Under the pieces are notes generated by a model. That model saw only the letters and a list, made by a program, of their open reading frames with translations. It was not told the origin of the DNA and did no database searches. Shown here piece after piece: positions 5,188 through 7,989 of a stretch of 7,989 nt of DNA. Made by a program: the position numbers and the translations under genes. This stretch comes from an uncultured Opitutia bacterium (lineage in GTDB: Bacteria > Verrucomicrobiota > Verrucomicrobiia > Opitutales > UBA953), in contig CAIXQT010000121.1 of NCBI GenBank assembly GCA_903921665.1, forward strand, positions 1 to 7,989, written 5' to 3'. Every line of letters starts with the position of its first letter. Position 1 is the first letter of the stretch.

Positions 5188-7989
5188 ATGAAGCGATTTG
5201 CCCTGACCTTTGCTCTTTTCGCCGGAGTCCTCGGACTCATCGCCGCGCCGGCGCCTTTGTTCGACGGTAAGACGCTCACGGGTTGGGATGGAGATCCTAA
5301 GGTCTGGCGGGTCGAGAACGGCGAGATCGTCGGCGGCTCTTTGCTGGGCAATCCGCGCAACGAGTTCCTGACCACGAAGCGCAGTTTCTATAACTTCCGC
5401 CTGACGCTGGAATATAAGCTGACGGGCTCCGAGGGTTTCGTGAACGGCGGCGTCCAGTTCCGCAGCCTCCGTGCGACCAACCCGCCCAACGAGATGATCG
5501 GCTATCAGGCCGACATTGGTCACGGCCACACGGGATCGCTTTACGACGAATCCCGTCGCAAGAAGTTTCTGGCCCGTGCGGGCAGTGGCGTCGGAGCCTA
5601 TGGCGTCAAGGCCGACACCGAGATCGCTGAACTCGAGAAGAAGGGCGATTGGAATAAGTATGAGATCCGGGCCGAAGGACCGCGCATCACGATCTCCCTC
5701 AACGGCAAGGCAACCTTGGATTACACCGAGAATGATCCTTCGATCGACGACGCCTATGGCCTCATCGGCCTGCAGATCCACGGGAATTGCAAGGCGGAGA
5801 TCCGCTTTCGTAACGTCGTGCTCGACCCGCTGAACGACCTGCCGGTCACGACCAAGGAGACAGTCATGAACCGCTTCGGCGACGTGAAACCCGCCTGGGT
5901 GCCGCCGGCGCCTTTCAAGGATCGCAAATTCGAACTCGGCCAGAACGAGGTCGTCGTCTTCATCGGACAGGAGAACCTTGTCCGCGAGGCCAAGTCCGGC
6001 GAAATCGAATCACGCCTTGCCGCGGGTTTCGTCGCCCAGAACCCGACCTTCCGCTCCATGGCCTGGGAAGCCGACACGGTCCACGAGCAGTGGCGTGACC
6101 TGAATTTCGGTCCTTGGAAAGGTCAGCTCGAGGCCTCGGGCGCGACCCTGTTGTTCCTGCAGTTCGGCCAGGCCGAGGCCCTGCAAGGTTCCGCTGGGCT
6201 CGCCAAGTTCAAGTCCGACTACCACCGGTTGCTCGATGAGCTCGGCCGTCATACTCCGCGCATCGTGCTCCTTTCGCCGGCCGCTTTCATGCCTTCGCCG
6301 CGTCCGCCCGACTTGACGACTTCCGTGAACCTCAAAGTCCTTGCTGAGTATGCTTCCGCGGTGGCTGACATCGCCAAGCAACGCGGCCTGCCTTACGTCG
6401 ACCTCACCGAGGCTACTCGGAATGAATCGTCGACCGATGGGTTGCATCTTTCGGCGAAGGGTTTGGAGTTGGTCGGCCGAGAAGTGGCGCGTTCCCTCGG
6501 ACTGACGGATAACTCCGACCTATCGGCCAAGCTCCGGTCGGCCATCGTCGAGAAGAACCGTCTCTGGGCCGATTGCTGGCGTCCGGCCAATTGGTCGTTC
6601 GTCTATGGCGACCGCATCTCGCAGAACTATGGCAAAGGCTTCGGCCCGGTGCCTTCGCTTAAGCAGAACTTCGAAGCTTATAAACCGCTGGTGGCCGCTT
6701 GGGATAAGCATATCCAAGCCTTGGCTCGCGGCGGGAAGTCCGAAGCGCCTGCTGCGCAGGCCGGCCCGATCGTCGGCACCGAGAAGGTGATGTCGGCCGC
6801 CGAAGAACAAGCTACCTTCAAGGTCGCCGAAGGCTTCGAGGTCAATCTGTTTGCCGACGAGTCCCTCGGTGTCGCCAAGCCTACCCAGATGTCTTGGGAC
6901 GCCAAGGGCCGCCTCTACGTCTGTTGCTCGCCAACCTACCCGCAGGCCGTACCTGGCGTGAAGCCTCGCGACTACATCCTGCGCCTCGAAGATACCGATG
7001 GCGATGGCAAGGCCGACAAATCGGTCCGCTTCGCCGAAGGCCTCACGATGGTGCAAGGCGTCGAGCCGCTGACCGATGAAGCCGGCAATACGTCGATCCT
7101 CGTGTGCGACTTCGATCGACTCATCAAGCTCACCGACACCGATGGCGACGGGAAAGCCGACAAGACCGAGGTGCTCATGTCCGGCTTCGGCGTCGGCGAT
7201 ACGCACCAACTGGTGAATTCGATCAGCCACGGACCTGATGGCACGCTTTGGATGAGCCAGGGCTTGCACGCGATCACACGGGTCGAGACGCCGCGTGGCA
7301 TCGTGAGCCTGCCCAAGTCGGGCCTCATGCGTTACGACCTCAAGAACCAGCGCCTCCAGCCGTTCTTCCAGTACGGCAAGGCCGGACACAATTGCTGGGG
7401 CGTCGCCTTCGACGACTATTTCCAGCCCTTCCATAAGAGTGGCGACCGCATCGCGGGGTATTACAGCCTCCCGGGACTCGGGGCGATCGAGACGCCCGAC
7501 GAATATGCCGGGACGCACTCGCTCTTCGACTCGCCGCTGAAATCAAACTCCGTGGATATCGTCGGCACCAAGGCCATGCCGGCTTTGCTGCAGGGCGCTG
7601 CCTTCATCGGCGGTTACTACGGAAACGCGCTCGACCTCCATCGTTTCGTCGACGACGGGTCCGGCTTCAAGACCGAGCGCATCGTCAGCCCCATCATTTC
7701 AAGCAGCAAAGCCTTCCGTCCGGTCGACGTCTCGGTCGGCCCGGATGGCGCGCTCTATGCCTGCGATTGGTTCAACGCCGTCATCGGCCATTATCAGGCC
7801 AGCTACGCCGACCCGCGCCGCGATCGTTCGCATGGCCGTATTTGGCGCCTGACCTCCAAGGGCCTGCCGACCGTCAAGCAACCCGACCTTGTCTCGATGA
7901 CGGAAGCCCAACTGTTCGCCCAACTCGGATCTCCGGAACGCTGGACACGCTATCAGGCCCGCCGACTGCTCTTCCATCGCCCCACCGAG
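5188..7989 (+). CDS. Exported DUF1080 / SGNH-like / PVC-type dehydrogenase fusion protein (C-terminus beyond window)
   Basis: At least 934 residues, open to the right edge. Residues 1 to about 20 are a signal peptide (M-K-R, then a hydrophobic run to LIAA). About 23-215 is DUF1080 (PF06439, 3-keto-disaccharide hydrolase family): LFDGKTLTGW at 24-33, GGVQFRS at 87-93, GYQADIG at 105-111, GLQIHG at 194-199. About 250-450 resembles SGNH hydrolases but lacks the nucleophile: the first block reads FIGQEN (258-263) where GDS is expected, and the third reads FGQAE (326-330) without Asn; the last block DGLH is kept (Asp417, His420). Residues 452-520 carry a linker typical of these PVC proteins (LWADCWRPANW). 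About 535-890 is the PVC membrane-bound dehydrogenase propeller (TIGR02604 type): EGFEVNLFADE, two DTDGDGKAD loops (602-610, 650-658), DWFNAVIGH (860-868), DPRRD and HGRIWRL. HEAT-like sequence begins at about 905. The family usually ends in a CxxCH heme c domain, not visible here. Periplasmic glycoside breakdown with electron transfer is inferred. Confidence 0.88.
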   Translation, partial: MKRFALTFALFAGVLGLIAAPAPLFDGKTLTGWDGDPKVWRVENGEIVGGSLLGNPRNEFLTTKRSFYNFRLTLEYKLTGSEGFVNGGVQFRSLRATNPPNEMIGYQADIGHGHTGSLYDESRRKKFLARAGSGVGAYGVKADTEIAELEKKGDWNKYEIRAEGPRITISLNGKATLDYTENDPSIDDAYGLIGLQIHGNCKAEIRFRNVVLDPLNDLPVTTKETVMNRFGDVKPAWVPPAPFKDRKFELGQNEVVVFIGQENLVREAKSGEIESRLAAGFVAQNPTFRSMAWEADTVHEQWRDLNFGPWKGQLEASGATLLFLQFGQAEALQGSAGLAKFKSDYHRLLDELGRHTPRIVLLSPAAFMPSPRPPDLTTSVNLKVLAEYASAVADIAKQRGLPYVDLTEATRNESSTDGLHLSAKGLELVGREVARSLGLTDNSDLSAKLRSAIVEKNRLWADCWRPANWSFVYGDRISQNYGKGFGPVPSLKQNFEAYKPLVAAWDKHIQALARGGKSEAPAAQAGPIVGTEKVMSAAEEQATFKVAEGFEVNLFADESLGVAKPTQMSWDAKGRLYVCCSPTYPQAVPGVKPRDYILRLEDTDGDGKADKSVRFAEGLTMVQGVEPLTDEAGNTSILVCDFDRLIKLTDTDGDGKADKTEVLMSGFGVGDTHQLVNSISHGPDGTLWMSQGLHAITRVETPRGIVSLPKSGLMRYDLKNQRLQPFFQYGKAGHNCWGVAFDDYFQPFHKSGDRIAGYYSLPGLGAIETPDEYAGTHSLFDSPLKSNSVDIVGTKAMPALLQGAAFIGGYYGNALDLHRFVDDGSGFKTERIVSPIISSSKAFRPVDVSVGPDGALYACDWFNAVIGHYQASYADPRRDRSHGRIWRLTSKGLPTVKQPDLVSMTEAQLFAQLGSPERWTRYQARRLLFHRPTE

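Noticed and set aside
6520..7518. A 332-codon minus-strand open frame within the DUF1080-PVC gene
   Set aside because: No domain pattern; the plus strand shows continuous family motifs through the same stretch.

Overview
The window looks like a piece of a GC-rich genome from the Planctomycetota-Verrucomicrobiota group, most likely Verrucomicrobiota. The best evidence is the last gene. It carries the 'PVC-type' membrane-bound dehydrogenase domain (TIGR02604 type, with the D-W-x-N-x-x-I-G-H and D-P-R-R-D motifs), a family found almost only in that group. A DUF1080 domain and a Tat-exported GMC oxidoreductase pair fit the same kind of polysaccharide-degrading bacterium. None of the five gene starts has a recognisable Shine-Dalgarno sequence.

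Layout. (1) Positions 1-327, minus strand: the first 109 residues of a Uup-type ABC-F ATPase, cut by the window edge. (2) Positions 328-495: a divergent intergenic region with weak overlapping promoter candidates. (3) Positions 496-4994, plus strand: a tight three-gene operon with gaps of 18 and 11 bases. It encodes an exported alpha/beta hydrolase, an FAD-dependent GMC oxidoreductase with a probable [3Fe-4S] site, and a Tat-signal gluconate 2-dehydrogenase subunit 3-like protein. (4) Positions 4995-5187: a rho-independent terminator, then an inverted pair of REP-like hairpins that starts and ends with GTAG/CTAC, then an AT-rich stretch that may hold a promoter. (5) Positions 5188-7989, plus strand: one long open frame running off the right edge. 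It encodes an exported multidomain protein: DUF1080 (3-keto-disaccharide hydrolase family), a degenerate SGNH-like domain, then a PVC-type dehydrogenase beta-propeller.

How the genes may work together (inference). The GMC enzyme and its Tat-bearing small subunit should be exported together as a folded complex and oxidise a sugar or glycoside in the periplasm. The DUF1080 family acts on 3-keto glycosides, so the two transcription units could form an oxidise-then-cleave route. The usual cytochrome c subunit of such GMC complexes is not in the window. The PVC-type protein, whose family normally ends in a CxxCH heme c domain (beyond this window), is a candidate electron partner. The alpha/beta hydrolase may remove ester groups or peptides from the substrate, but its substrate cannot be read from sequence.

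No RNA genes, CRISPR arrays, insertion sequences or prophage genes were seen. The most novel-looking items are the covarying REP hairpin pair and the DUF1080 / dead-SGNH / PVC-dehydrogenase fusion.
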